DNA of 64,000 nucleotides from Pseudoalteromonas byunsanensis (GTDB lineage: Bacteria; Pseudomonadota; Gammaproteobacteria; Enterobacterales; Alteromonadaceae). The notes under the pieces were generated by a model that did not search any database, had not been told where the DNA came from, and worked only from the letters and a program-made list of their open reading frames with translations. The position numbers and the translations under genes were made by a program. The stretch lies in assembly GCF_001854475.1 (NCBI RefSeq), contig NZ_MNAN01000035.1:157460-221459 (forward strand), written 5' to 3'. Shown piece by piece: positions 37,397 to 47,419 of this stretch; positions within the stretch are counted from its first letter, which is position 1; each line of letters begins with the position of its first letter.

Positions 37397-38284
37397 GTGC
37401 AATTACAAGAACAACTACAAGATACACAAGAGCGTTTAGCAACATTTATCGCTAATTATTTTGCGCAACCTCTGGATACCGACGAAACAGTTAAGGCTGC
37501 TACTTACTACAGTATCAACAATGGTGGTAAAAGACTCAGACCATTCTTAGTTTACGCGACAGGAAATCTATTTGGCGCAGCTATTGAGGATTTAGACGTT
37601 GCCGCTGCAGCGATTGAATGTGTTCACAGTTATTCTTTGGTGCATGACGATTTGCCCGCTATGGATGACGACGATTTACGTCGAGGCAAGCCTACCTGCC
37701 ACATTGCCTTTGACGAAGCACAAGCGATTCTGGCAGGTGACGCGTTACAAACTATGGCATTTGAACTGCTCAGCGAGCATAAATTTAAAATTGCCCCTGA
37801 ACAGCAAATCAAGATGATAAATGTTCTTGCTCGAGCCGCAGGAATACAAGGCATGGTTGGTGGTCAAGCGCTCGATTTAGAAGGGACTAACAAAGCAATA
37901 TCTCTTACTGAGTTAGAGCGTGTTCATCGTTTAAAAACCGGTGCCCTACTAAGCGCAGCCATTGAACTTGGCGCCTTATGTTCGCCCAACGTCGGCGACA
38001 ATACCTTTAATGCTCTACGTCAGTATGCAAAAAATATTGGCTTAGCATTTCAAGTGCAGGACGATATTCTTGATATTGAAGGGGATACCGAATCTTTGGG
38101 CAAACCCAAAGGTTCTGATATTGAAAACAAAAAATCCACCTACCCTGCATTGTTAGGCTTAGATGGTGCCAAACAAAAAGCCCGCAGCTTAATTCAGCAA
38201 GCGCTAAAAGCTTTGGAAGATATAGATCAAGATACTGAAGTTCTGGCCAGTTTAGCCCACTATATTATTGAACGTAACTATTAA
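37397..38284 (+). CDS. ispA: Farnesyl diphosphate synthase
   Basis: The 295-residue prenyltransferase makes C15 farnesyl diphosphate from IPP, DMAPP and GPP. The two Asp-rich motifs are DDLPAMDDDD (first) and DDILD (second). GGKRLRPFLVY near residue 41 and GGQALDLEG are also family marks. The start codon is GTG, 3 bases after the xseB stop. Confidence 0.95.
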   Translation: MQLQEQLQDTQERLATFIANYFAQPLDTDETVKAATYYSINNGGKRLRPFLVYATGNLFGAAIEDLDVAAAAIECVHSYSLVHDDLPAMDDDDLRRGKPTCHIAFDEAQAILAGDALQTMAFELLSEHKFKIAPEQQIKMINVLARAAGIQGMVGGQALDLEGTNKAISLTELERVHRLKTGALLSAAIELGALCSPNVGDNTFNALRQYAKNIGLAFQVQDDILDIEGDTESLGKPKGSDIENKKSTYPALLGLDGAKQKARSLIQQALKALEDIDQDTEVLASLAHYIIERNY

Positions 38285-38406
38285 AAGTCGTTCTCTTAGT
38301 CTAAGTTCATGACAAATTAATGGCTAATTTGCATAAAATAAATAAAATTAACCGCAGCCTTTGTATATAATTGTGCGAAGTTTGCGTAGGACAAATAATC
38401 GATACG

Positions 38407-40266
38407 ATGAAATTGGATAGTAGCAAGTACCCCTTATTAGCTTTGGTTGATGAACCGAAGCAACTGCGACAGTTACCGCAGCACAAACTTAACACGCTCA
38501 GCGATGAGCTGAGAGATTACTTATTAAACTCGGTGTCGCAAAGCAGTGGTCATTTTGCTTCAGGTTTAGGCACGGTAGAGCTCACGGTTGCTTTACATTA
38601 CGTCTATAACACACCTGAAGATCGCCTAATTTGGGACGTTGGACATCAAGCCTATCCACATAAAATTTTAACGGGTCGTCGCAGCAAAATTCACACGATC
38701 CGTCAAAAAGATGGTTTGCATCCATTCCCTTATAGAGAAGAAAGTGAGTACGACACATTCAGTGTTGGCCATTCAAGTACTTCTATCTCTGCAGCTTTGG
38801 GCATGTCTATCGCGGCACAAAGAGAAGGTAAGGGTAGGAAAACAGTCGCCGTGATCGGTGATGGCGCTATCACCGCAGGTATGGCGTTTGAAGCTATGAA
38901 CCATGCCGGTGATATTAAGTCGGATATGCTGATAGTGCTCAATGACAATGAAATGTCTATCTCTGAAAACGTAGGTGCGCTAAATAATCACTTTGCGCGT
39001 ATTTTGTCAGGCAGTTTCTACACCAATATTCGTGAAGGCAGTAAAAAACTACTCTCAGGCGTCCCTCCAGTCAAAGAGCTGGCGAGTCGCATGGAAGAAC
39101 ATCTCAAAGGTATGGTTATACCTGGAACTTTCTTCGAAGAACTAGGACTCAATTACATCGGCCCTATTGATGGTCATGATGTCAATATGCTGGTAGATAC
39201 GCTGCGCAATATGCGTAATTTGAAAGGCCCTCAGCTACTACATATCAAAACCCAAAAAGGTAAAGGTTATAAGCCCGCTGAAGCCGATCCGATTGGCTAT
39301 CACGCGGTGCCAAAGTTCGATCCAAGTGTTCATAGTTTGCCGAAATCTAAACCAAGCGCACCAACATTCTCAAAGGTGTTTGGTGATTGGCTATGTGATC
39401 AAGCCGCTGATGATAAAAGGCTAATGGCAATCACCCCCGCCATGCGTGAGGGTTCAGGCATGGTACGTTTCTCAAAAGAGTATCCAGAGCAGTATTTTGA
39501 TGTCGCTATTGCTGAGCAACACGCGGTAACACTGGCCGCAGGCTTCGCCTGTGAGGGATTAAAACCCGTCGTTGCTATCTATTCAAGTTTTTTACAACGT
39601 GCATATGACCAATTGATCCATGATGTTGCATTACAAAACTTACCTGTACTATTTGCAATTGACCGTGCGGGAGTTGTGGGAGCCGATGGTGAAACACACC
39701 AAGGAGCCTACGATTTAAGCTTTATGCGCTGTATTCCTAATATGGTTATCATGGCACCCAGTGACACCAATGAGTGTCGTCATATGCTCCACACAGGCTA
39801 TAGCTATGATGGCCCAGTCGCAGTACGCTACCCAAGGGGCAGCGCCGGTGATGCTGAGGTACAGCTAACTATGCAGAAGCTCCCAATAGGCAAAGCTAAC
39901 ATAATAAGGAACGGCCAAAAGGTTGCCATACTCAACTTTGGTACCTTATTACATAACGCAAAGCTTGCCGCCCAGCAATGCGACACAACGCTGGTTGACA
40001 TGCGTTTTGTGAAACCTCTTGATACCGAGTTGTTGAGTGAACTTGTCAAAACACACTCACATTTCATCACTCTTGAAGACAATGCAATCGCAGGCGGTGC
40101 AGGGAGTGCTGTTAGCGAGTTCTTTGCAAGCATTGGAGCTGCACCTAGCATCACTCATTTGGGCTTACCAGATGAGTTTATCAAGCATGGCACACAAGAC
40201 GAAATGCACGCGCAAATGAACCTTGATGAACAAGGGATCTTGCAAAAAGTGCAAAAGCTAGTATAA
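38407..40266 (+). CDS. dxs: 1-deoxy-D-xylulose-5-phosphate synthase
   Basis: The thiamine-diphosphate enzyme condenses pyruvate and glyceraldehyde-3-phosphate, the entry step of the MEP isoprenoid path. The ThDP motif [18 protein letters not shown]...NDNEMSIS is present, as are [18 protein letters not shown] and [14 protein letters not shown]. The ATG at 38407 gives 619 residues, matching E. coli (620) at its N-terminus. An in-frame TTG upstream at 38371 is unlikely to be used. Confidence 0.95.
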   Translation: MKLDSSKYPLLALVDEPKQLRQLPQHKLNTLSDELRDYLLNSVSQSSGHFASGLGTVELTVALHYVYNTPEDRLIWDVGHQAYPHKILTGRRSKIHTIRQKDGLHPFPYREESEYDTFSVGHSSTSISAALGMSIAAQREGKGRKTVAVIGDGAITAGMAFEAMNHAGDIKSDMLIVLNDNEMSISENVGALNNHFARILSGSFYTNIREGSKKLLSGVPPVKELASRMEEHLKGMVIPGTFFEELGLNYIGPIDGHDVNMLVDTLRNMRNLKGPQLLHIKTQKGKGYKPAEADPIGYHAVPKFDPSVHSLPKSKPSAPTFSKVFGDWLCDQAADDKRLMAITPAMREGSGMVRFSKEYPEQYFDVAIAEQHAVTLAAGFACEGLKPVVAIYSSFLQRAYDQLIHDVALQNLPVLFAIDRAGVVGADGETHQGAYDLSFMRCIPNMVIMAPSDTNECRHMLHTGYSYDGPVAVRYPRGSAGDAEVQLTMQKLPIGKANIIRNGQKVAILNFGTLLHNAKLAAQQCDTTLVDMRFVKPLDTELLSELVKTHSHFITLEDNAIAGGAGSAVSEFFASIGAAPSITHLGLPDEFIKHGTQDEMHAQMNLDEQGILQKVQKLV

Positions 40267-40292
40267 AAAAAGGAGCAAATGCTCCTTTTTTT
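40266..40292 (+). terminator. Terminator after dxs
   Basis: An 11-bp stem, AAAAAAGGAGC / GCTCCTTTTTT with an AAAT loop, ends in a T-run. It closes the xseB-ispA-dxs transcript. Confidence 0.88.
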
Positions 40293-40309
40293 AACGCTAG
40301 GTCAGGTCA

Positions 40310-40609
40310 ATGGAAAAGCAGTTTAAGACATTTCAAGAGTTTTACCCGTACTACCTACAGCAGCATCAAAACCCTTGGTGCCGAATTTGCCACTATCTGG
40401 GCAGCACTATGGTGATTGTAACCTTTTTCGCTGCTTTTTATTGGCACGACGCTATGTATTTGCTGCTTGCGCCGTGTTTCGGCTATGGCTTTGCTTGGGT
40501 AGGTCATTATGTATTTGAACATAACCACCCCGCGACTTTTACCCACCCATTTTACTCATTTGTTGCTGATTGGGTCATGTATTGGCGATGGATAACAAAA
40601 CGGACTTAA
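40310..40609 (+). CDS. DUF962/Mpo1-like membrane protein
   Basis: A 99-residue protein with two hydrophobic hairpins and conserved His residues (CRICHYLGST, WVGHYVFEHNHPATF, HPFYSFVADW). This pattern fits DUF962; the yeast member Mpo1 is an Fe-dependent dioxygenase of 2-hydroxy fatty acids. The role in bacteria is not shown. Its stop overlaps the convergent sensor gene by 4 bases. Confidence 0.8.
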   Translation: MEKQFKTFQEFYPYYLQQHQNPWCRICHYLGSTMVIVTFFAAFYWHDAMYLLLAPCFGYGFAWVGHYVFEHNHPATFTHPFYSFVADWVMYWRWITKRT

Positions 40610-43600
40610 CGCATCCATACTTTAACTTCAGCTAAGCCATTACTTTGTAGTACTTCAAGCTGTGACTCAACATTGCTGCTTTGCTCAAACTCAAAAGCGT
40701 CAAGTTGGTCATCAAATATAATCGTTGCAGCGCCGTCGCCACCACGTTGTTTAACCTGATGAAGTGCAATGTCAGCCAGATTGACCGATGCTTCCCAGCC
40801 AATCACTTGTCCGCCCAATAATGGCAATGGATATAAAGACCAACCCATTGAGATACTCATTGACATCGACTTGCCATTTGGCAGCATAAAGTCAAAATCC
40901 GCAACCGCTTTACACAGCTCTCTAGCATAATTATCCACATCATCACGCTTAAAATCACGAAGTAGAAGTAGGAACTCATCACCACTCCAGCGCGCAACGT
41001 AGTCAGAACCCTGAGTTCTTGAATTCAGCAAGGCAGCCATCTGCTGCAAGCAGCTATCTCCACCGATGGGACCATAGGCGTCGTTCACTTTACTGAATTT
41101 ATCAATATTGAGTATCATCAGCACCAGACTTTTGTTTTGCTGCTGTAACGACTGCGCGTTGCGCTGAAAGTGTTCCACATCTTTGGGTAACTGATCGAAT
41201 AAGAAGCGACGGCTTCGCAAGCCTGTCAACTCATCCGTATGACTGACCAGTTTTAACTGAGTATTGACTTGATTGAGCTTTTCGTTCGCTTTTCTAAGCT
41301 CTGTTGTACGTTCAGCCACTAAGTCCTCTAGCGCCTGATGCTTGCGTCGCTCCTGCGCTCTAAATACCCAGAATATAAGATAAAATAAGAACGCAAATCC
41401 ACAGGTGATCAATAGCCTAAAATACATAGTTTCATCAAATCGCCTAGGGATTGAGATGTCCACCTGCTTAGAAGTGGCGGCCAGCCAGTCTTGCCCTCGC
41501 CTTTTCGCCTGCAATTCGAATACATATGAGCCTGGTGATAAGTTAGTATAGATAGCATCTTGGCGGTTTGGCGTTTCTCGCCAATCTCCACTTGTCATGC
41601 CATTACTAAGTAGCCGATATCTAAATTCAATGCTCTGGGGCGCATAGAAATCAATTGCGGTGTACTGCACCGTCAGATCTCGTTCTGAGGTATCAAGAAA
41701 GATTTTATCTTGTAGCGCTTTACCTGCAATACGTCGCTCTGGTGTATATACAGCTTCCAGCTTTAGCATCAGTTCATCGGAGCCAAATAGTTGCATATTT
41801 TTAGGTATTCTGACTACACCTTGGGAACTTGGATACCAAATAGCCTCCATCGTTTCCATAACTGCATCATGACCAAACCCTGAACAACAGCGACTCGCTT
41901 TACCATCTAACTGCCTATCAAATTGGCTGATAACCTGATCAACTTTTAGGTTTGTGATCGGACCTTTGAACTGTGCTACAGGCATACGATATACACCTTT
42001 TTTAGTTCCGACCCACACTTGGCGAAGCTGTTTATCGAAATATAACGATGTAATAGAACCATATGGCAAGCCATTTGACGCATCTAACTGATACCACTGA
42101 CCTGCTGCTGTACGATAAAATAGCCCATCACTCCAAGAACCTATTAGGGTCGCAACATCTTGAATATGGAATATACTGGTAATATAAGCGGTCTCTAACG
42201 AAGTTTGACCTCCAAGCTTTTCGATACCACGCTCGTTATAGCGATATGCCCCTTTATTCGTACCAATAAAACCAAATGTCGGGAAGTCGACCACAAAAGT
42301 GACAAATTGGCTACCTAAGAATGTGTTGTAATTAAATGGCGTTAGCTCTGAATATTCAAGTCGATACAGGCCTCGCCCTGTACCAAACCACAACCCACCT
42401 TCATTAGAAGGGCTAATTGAAAACACGGGGTTTTGTCTTAACTCTCGATGTGGAAGGCTACGAAGCTCCCCCTGCTCATAGGCTAAAACGCCTCTGTCAG
42501 TGCCCATCAACAGTGTATCCCCCTGAAACTCTAAGTCATTCACTGTAAGGCGTTGTAGGCGGTTCATATCAATCATTTGTTGATATTGATTGCTCTCATC
42601 TAAAATGCCAACACCATAGCGATTTGCCACCCAGATTGTTCCATTGGGTGCTCGAGTAATAGCAGTGATACCTTGATTGACATCATTTCCAACGGAGTAC
42701 CGCTCTACTTTACCAGCATGCGCAAACCACAGCCCCTCATTCAAGCTAGCCAGCCAAATATTATTCTCTCTGTCTTTGAAAATATCTGAAAACCATACAC
42801 TTTGTTCAGAAAGTACAGGACGCACGGATTGCCACTCGCCTCGACCTTCTCTAAACATCAAATTGTTGGAAGTCGACACCCAGACACCACCTTCACCGTC
42901 ACTCATAAACTTGTACACGGCGGTGTTACCAATTTCGTCGTAACGGCGAAGCACTTCATCAATATCTAGAAAATAAGCGCCTAGCTCAGTTGCTAAAAAC
43001 AAGCGACCATCTATCCAAGCCAAGTCATGTAGTATGGTTTGAGCAAGTTGTTGTGGTAGTGAAAGACGACTAGATAGCTCCAGCCTAAATGCATTTTCAG
43101 TAGATGAACTAGATTGTTTAATTTTTAGCAGATGACGTTCATTGACCAACCAGATACCATCCGACGCCAGAGCCATTTTGGTTACCGCACCGACAATCTG
43201 ATTGATCCTAACCGCTGACAGCTTTCGAGACTGAACAGACGTCCCGCTAGCGACGGAGAGGCTTGTGTGGGAAATATAGTGCAAACCATTTGCCGCAACC
43301 CAAATACTCCCCTGCTGATCTTCTAATAAGTCCCTAACAGGTCCTTGTATATCCAGTGATTCAACCTCAAGGGTTTGCGGGTCTAAACGATGCACACCAC
43401 GACGAGTGCCAATCCATAACATCCCGTCTCTACCGACTAATAACTTGTGGATCGCATTAGAACGCAGGAAATCTGTGTTTTGTGTGGTGAGATTGGTAAA
43501 CTTTTGACCATCAAAACGACTCAAACCAAATTGAGTCGCCAGCCAAATATAACCCTGTCTGTCTTGTGTAATGCTTTTAATAGACTGTGAAGGCAGGCCG

Positions 43601-43716
43601 TTTTGTAAGTTCCATTGTTTGACCACATAATCGTTAATTGAAGCCTGTGCAAAATGAGCCATCACGCTCACCGCCACAACAAATACTAACCTTAACATTC
43701 TGTCCATAGTTGACAC
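40606..43716 (-). CDS. Beta-propeller sensor diguanylate cyclase (Reg_prop-Y_Y_Y-GGDEF)
   Basis: The protein has about 1036 residues: signal or leader segment, then some 12-14 Reg_prop repeats forming periplasmic propellers (for example WLATQFGLSRFDGQKF, WIGTRRGVHRLD), a Y_Y_Y domain (about 680-760), one membrane helix (about 770-790), a short coiled coil and a GGDEF domain. The GGDEF site reads SGDEF, a variant that can remain active, so c-di-GMP synthesis is likely but not certain. The propeller suggests sensing of a polysaccharide or other external ligand. The start may be the GTG at 43716 or the ATGs at 43707 or 43698. Confidence 0.87.
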   Translation of the reverse strand: MSTMDRMLRLVFVVAVSVMAHFAQASINDYVVKQWNLQNGLPSQSIKSITQDRQGYIWLATQFGLSRFDGQKFTNLTTQNTDFLRSNAIHKLLVGRDGMLWIGTRRGVHRLDPQTLEVESLDIQGPVRDLLEDQQGSIWVAANGLHYISHTSLSVASGTSVQSRKLSAVRINQIVGAVTKMALASDGIWLVNERHLLKIKQSSSSTENAFRLELSSRLSLPQQLAQTILHDLAWIDGRLFLATELGAYFLDIDEVLRRYDEIGNTAVYKFMSDGEGGVWVSTSNNLMFREGRGEWQSVRPVLSEQSVWFSDIFKDRENNIWLASLNEGLWFAHAGKVERYSVGNDVNQGITAITRAPNGTIWVANRYGVGILDESNQYQQMIDMNRLQRLTVNDLEFQGDTLLMGTDRGVLAYEQGELRSLPHRELRQNPVFSISPSNEGGLWFGTGRGLYRLEYSELTPFNYNTFLGSQFVTFVVDFPTFGFIGTNKGAYRYNERGIEKLGGQTSLETAYITSIFHIQDVATLIGSWSDGLFYRTAAGQWYQLDASNGLPYGSITSLYFDKQLRQVWVGTKKGVYRMPVAQFKGPITNLKVDQVISQFDRQLDGKASRCCSGFGHDAVMETMEAIWYPSSQGVVRIPKNMQLFGSDELMLKLEAVYTPERRIAGKALQDKIFLDTSERDLTVQYTAIDFYAPQSIEFRYRLLSNGMTSGDWRETPNRQDAIYTNLSPGSYVFELQAKRRGQDWLAATSKQVDISIPRRFDETMYFRLLITCGFAFLFYLIFWVFRAQERRKHQALEDLVAERTTELRKANEKLNQVNTQLKLVSHTDELTGLRSRRFLFDQLPKDVEHFQRNAQSLQQQNKSLVLMILNIDKFSKVNDAYGPIGGDSCLQQMAALLNSRTQGSDYVARWSGDEFLLLLRDFKRDDVDNYARELCKAVADFDFMLPNGKSMSMSISMGWSLYPLPLLGGQVIGWEASVNLADIALHQVKQRGGDGAATIIFDDQLDAFEFEQSSNVESQLEVLQSNGLAEVKVWMR

Positions 43717-43732
43717 TATTTTCTGCCTAATA

Positions 43733-44218
43733 TCAGCCCGTTAAAACACCAGTTTTAAACAAAGCCTGTACACAAATCAATGAAAAAATACCAGCAAGCA
43801 CGTCATCGACCATAATTCCAAAGCCACCATGAAGTCTTTTATCAAGCATTTTTATCGGTCCAGGCTTTACAATATCAAAAAATCGAAACAATAAAAAACC
43901 AACAATCAAAGATTGCCAACTTAATGCAGCCCCCAACATAGTGATATAAAAGCCCGCTACCTCATCCCAAACAATGGCAGGGTGATCATGAACCTGTACA
44001 TCTTTGGCTGTTTGACCACACACCCATAAGCCAAATACACTAATGACAATGGCAAATACTATTTGTAACCACAGTGGATAATTTGCGGTAATAAAAATAA
44101 GTGGTAATGCCGCTAACGTGCCAAAAGTTCCTGGGGCGATTGGGGACAACCCCAGACCAAAACCTAAACCAAAAAACTGATGAGGGCGCTTAAGATCAAA
44201 TTTATACTGCTTAGCCAA
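43733..44218 (-). CDS. pgpA: Phosphatidylglycerophosphatase A
   Basis: This 161-residue inner-membrane phosphatase forms phosphatidylglycerol from its phosphate. GLGLSPIAPGTFGTLAALPL and AIVWDEVAGFYITM match PgpA, with acidic catalytic residues in DEVAG. Translation begins at a TTG behind AGGAG, 8 bases after the thiL stop. It ends the nusB-thiL-pgpA cluster. Confidence 0.93.
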   Translation of the reverse strand: MAKQYKFDLKRPHQFFGLGFGLGLSPIAPGTFGTLAALPLIFITANYPLWLQIVFAIVISVFGLWVCGQTAKDVQVHDHPAIVWDEVAGFYITMLGAALSWQSLIVGFLLFRFFDIVKPGPIKMLDKRLHGGFGIMVDDVLAGIFSLICVQALFKTGVLTG

Positions 44219-44226
44219 AGCAACTC

Positions 44227-45189
44227 CTAGCTAAAATGTTCAAAGCCAACATCGGGAAGTGGCCATGTCTGGTTGTGGTAAAGTAATTCTAACTTGCCGT
44301 CATTATTAATAATTTGCCCAATACATACCGGCTCTACACCATACTGCTGTAGCTTGGCTTCAAGCAAATTCTTGTTATCGTCGCTAACGGTATATAGCAG
44401 TTCATAATCATCACCATAGGCTAGCGCCAATTTGAGACGAACATTATCGTCACTTAAACTATTCAATGCTTCGGATGTAGGCACCTTATCGGCGTGAATG
44501 ACGGCACCGACGCCAGATTGTCGAAGAATGTGTGACAGATCAGCGACTAAACCATCCGAAATATCGATGGCGGAGGTTGCAGTGCCTCTGAGGACTTGGC
44601 CTGCTGCCACTCTCGGCGAAGGAAAGTTAAAACGCTCAGTTGCGCTTTTCAAATGTTCAGGTGCAATATTCCAACCCTGTTTGCGTGCTTCAATGGCAAG
44701 ACCTGAATCCCCTAATGGACCTGTAACATAAATCCAATCGCCATTTTTGGCACCTGAACGAGTCAGAGCTTTACCCTTTGGCACAATACCTTTTGCACAC
44801 ACCGTAATGGTTAACGGCCCTTCAGTCGTGTCTCCACCGATAATTTGCACATTATAGTATTCAGCAATGTCGTGCATACCTTCAGTGAACTCTTCAAGCC
44901 ACTGTTGGTCAATATGTGACAGCGTTAGACCAATTGATACCCAAGCTGGTTCTGCCCCCATTGCGGCCAGATCACTCAAGTTAACCGCCAAAATACGATG
45001 ACCCAAAGCTCGTGGAGGAATATCAGCAAAGAAATGTACACCTTCTACCAAGGTGTCTGTTGTCACTGCTAATTGGCAGTTCTCTGGCACACTGATCAGT
45101 GCGCAATCATCACCAATACCCAGATCAACATCACGGCGAGTAATGCCTCTTCCTGTGAAATAACGATTGATGAGTTCAAATTCCTTCAT
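44227..45189 (-). CDS. thiL: Thiamine-monophosphate kinase
   Basis: The 320-residue ATP-grasp-like (PurM-fold) kinase makes thiamine diphosphate, the cofactor that dxs needs. Family marks are GIGDDCALI, TTDTLVEGVHFF, AVNLSDLAAMGA, GGDTT and SDGLVADLSHIL. I prefer the ATG at 45189 over the TTG two codons earlier. A terminator hairpin lies immediately before the start, so expression may depend on read-through from nusB. Confidence 0.94.
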   Translation of the reverse strand: MKEFELINRYFTGRGITRRDVDLGIGDDCALISVPENCQLAVTTDTLVEGVHFFADIPPRALGHRILAVNLSDLAAMGAEPAWVSIGLTLSHIDQQWLEEFTEGMHDIAEYYNVQIIGGDTTEGPLTITVCAKGIVPKGKALTRSGAKNGDWIYVTGPLGDSGLAIEARKQGWNIAPEHLKSATERFNFPSPRVAAGQVLRGTATSAIDISDGLVADLSHILRQSGVGAVIHADKVPTSEALNSLSDDNVRLKLALAYGDDYELLYTVSDDNKNLLEAKLQQYGVEPVCIGQIINNDGKLELLYHNQTWPLPDVGFEHFS

Positions 45190-45193
45190 ATAC

Positions 45194-45216
45194 AAAAAAG
45201 CCGGCCAACGCCGGCT
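45194..45216 (-). terminator. Hairpin terminator between nusB and thiL
   Basis: On the minus strand AGCCGG / CCGGCT with a six-base loop runs into six T residues, then 4 bases later the thiL ATG. It looks like a true intrinsic terminator placed inside the cluster. Confidence 0.8.
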
Positions 45217-45231
45217 CTCCTTTATTTGGCC

Positions 45232-45642
45232 TTACTTGCGAATATCTTTTACGGCTTTATCTAGGACACCATTCACAAATTTATGGCTGTCTTCCGCACC
45301 AAATATTTTGGCCAGTTCAATACCTTCGTTGATAGCAACTTTATACGGTACATCTTCTCTGAACTTAAGTTCATAGGCACTCACTCTTAGTACCGCTCTT
45401 TCGACTTCATCTAAATCATCGAAAGGTCGTGACAAATGTGGCTTTACTATTTCATCAAGTTGCTTTTGATTTACCGCTACACCACGCGCTAAATCTTTGA
45501 AGTATTCAACGTCTACTTTCGATACATCGTTCTCGATCAACATTTGTTGTTCGATGTCGGCGATAGGGTTACCACTTAATTGCCAAGAATAAACGGCTTG
45601 TAAAGCCAATATGCGTGCTTTACGTCTTGCTGCTGGTTTCAC
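45232..45642 (-). CDS. nusB: Transcription antitermination factor NusB
   Basis: A 136-residue helical protein that binds boxA RNA with NusE during rRNA antitermination. [19 protein letters not shown] and the C-terminal [29 protein letters not shown] are diagnostic. It follows ribH by 11 bases, as in E. coli. Confidence 0.95.
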   Translation of the reverse strand: MKPAARRKARILALQAVYSWQLSGNPIADIEQQMLIENDVSKVDVEYFKDLARGVAVNQKQLDEIVKPHLSRPFDDLDEVERAVLRVSAYELKFREDVPYKVAINEGIELAKIFGAEDSHKFVNGVLDKAVKDIRK

Positions 45643-45653
45643 AGAGGATCCTC

Positions 45654-46118
45654 TTAAATTTGCTCTAGCACGTTTACCATTTCTAAAGCGCCAAGTGCAG
45701 CTTCGCCGCCCTTATTGCCCATTTTGGTGCCCGCACGTTCAATGGCTTGCTCGATGCTTTCAGTGGTTAGTACGCCAAATGCAACTGGGATATCATAGTC
45801 TAGTGATACACTTGCCAGACCTTTATTTGACTCATTTGCAACTAAATCGAAATGCGGTGTACCACCACGGATGATAACGCCTAATGCAATGATCGCATCA
45901 AACTGCTTTTTCATCGCAATACGTTTAGCTGCAAGAGGTAACTCAACGGCACCCGGTACGTAAACAACGGTGATATCTTCATCGCTTACGCCACCTGTTC
46001 TCTTTAACTCATCTACAGCACCTTCAAGCAGGCTTTTACCGATAAAGTCGTTAAAACGAGAAATAACAATGGCAAATTTCTTGCCCGGTGCATATTTGTT
46101 ACCTTCAATAATGTTCAT
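45654..46118 (-). CDS. ribH: 6,7-dimethyl-8-ribityllumazine synthase
   Basis: The 154-residue enzyme forms the icosahedral lumazine synthase and condenses the RibA/D product with dihydroxybutanone phosphate. [30 protein letters not shown] and [17 protein letters not shown] (catalytic His) are visible. A 159-base gap separates it from ribBX upstream; no FMN-riboswitch core was recognised there. Confidence 0.95.
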   Translation of the reverse strand: MNIIEGNKYAPGKKFAIVISRFNDFIGKSLLEGAVDELKRTGGVSDEDITVVYVPGAVELPLAAKRIAMKKQFDAIIALGVIIRGGTPHFDLVANESNKGLASVSLDYDIPVAFGVLTTESIEQAIERAGTKMGNKGGEAALGALEMVNVLEQI

Positions 46119-46277
46119 TAGATGATCCTAATCTTATAAATACCAACGCTGAAGCATGTACCGAAATCTCGGTCCAGCAATTGCCAAATTGGGCCGCATG
46201 ATAGCACAATTTTAACTATCCCCAAACAACTTAAAACGGGCCTATATTGGGCCCGCTCTCTTGCAACTTTTTCTGTC

Positions 46278-47390
46278 TTATTGTGGCTCTACGTAATCAA
46301 CAACTTCTAGGTGGAAACCTGATAGAGCATGATACTTCTTAGGCATACTCATCAGTCGCATTTTCTGAATCCCCAAATCGGCCAGAATTTGTGACCCCAC
46401 ACCCACTGTACGAGAAGTTCCTTGGAATTTACGTACGTTTACTTGTTCACCCTGATCTTGCGCAGCAAATGCTTTAACCATCGCCTCAATTTCTGAGCTT
46501 TGTTCTTGTTTGCCAAGTACCACCAATACACCATTGTGTTCACTGATATACTGCATAGCACCGTGCAGACTCCAACTTCTTTCTGCACCACGGTCTGAAA
46601 GTAAGATGTCATTAAAGGTGCTTTGTAAGTGAACACGGACCAAAGTGGTATCCCCTGGCTTTACTTCACCTTTAACTAACGCGTAATGTAGTTGATTATC
46701 AATAGTGTCTTTATACGTGACTAAATCAAACTCGCCATATTCGGTAGGCAACTTACATTGAGCAACCTTCTCAATCGTCGTTTCATTGAGGTTTCTGTAC
46801 TCAATTAGGTCAGCAATTGTGCCGATTTTAATATTATGCTCTTTGGCAAATACTTCTAACTGTGGACGACGTGCCATTGTTCCGTCTGGATTTAAGATTT
46901 CCACAATTACAGATGCGGGCTCCAGCCCTGCTAGACGAGCTAAGTCACACCCAGCTTCTGTATGCCCAGCTCGCGTCAACACGCCACCTGGTTGAGCCAT
47001 AATAGGAAAAATGTGACCAGGTTGTACGATATCTTCTGGAAGCGCTCCTTTTGCTACAGCGGCTTGCACAGTACGCGCTCTGTCTGCTGCTGAAATTCCC
47101 GTTGTAACCCCTTTTGCGGCCTCAATAGATAAGGTGAAGTTAGTCGAGAACTGAGCGCCGTTATTGCGCACCATAAGAGGTAAGTCTAGTTGTTTACAGC
47201 GCTCTTGCGTCATCGTCAAACAAATTAAGCCGCGGCCGTAAGTGGCCATAAAGTTGATCGCATCCGCTGAAATATGCTCCGCGGCAATGATCAAATCACC
47301 TTCATTTTCACGGTCTTCATCGTCCATTAAAATGACCATTTTACCGGCCTTAATGTCATCGATAATTTCTTGTGCGCTGTTTAAATTCAT
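46278..47390 (-). CDS. ribBX: Dihydroxybutanone-phosphate synthase with degenerate GTP-cyclohydrolase II domain (RibBX type)
   Basis: The N-terminal half (about 1-200) is a full RibB domain with [17 protein letters not shown] and [14 protein letters not shown], making 3,4-dihydroxybutanone 4-phosphate from ribulose 5-phosphate. The C-terminal half aligns with RibA. However, its zinc-binding segment, which should hold three Cys, reads [22 protein letters not shown] with no Cys, so cyclohydrolase activity is probably lost. Such RibBX proteins are known in other proteobacteria. A separate ribA should exist elsewhere in the genome. It is 370 residues long and follows ribE by 29 bases. Confidence 0.92.
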   Translation of the reverse strand: MNLNSAQEIIDDIKAGKMVILMDDEDRENEGDLIIAAEHISADAINFMATYGRGLICLTMTQERCKQLDLPLMVRNNGAQFSTNFTLSIEAAKGVTTGISAADRARTVQAAVAKGALPEDIVQPGHIFPIMAQPGGVLTRAGHTEAGCDLARLAGLEPASVIVEILNPDGTMARRPQLEVFAKEHNIKIGTIADLIEYRNLNETTIEKVAQCKLPTEYGEFDLVTYKDTIDNQLHYALVKGEVKPGDTTLVRVHLQSTFNDILLSDRGAERSWSLHGAMQYISEHNGVLVVLGKQEQSSEIEAMVKAFAAQDQGEQVNVRKFQGTSRTVGVGSQILADLGIQKMRLMSMPKKYHALSGFHLEVVDYVEPQ

Positions 47391-47419
47391 AATCTACCTG
47401 TCTGATTAAGGTTTTGGGG

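Noticed and set aside
46119-46277. FMN riboswitch between ribBX and ribH
   Set aside because: The conserved riboswitch core was looked for and not seen; nothing else there supports one.
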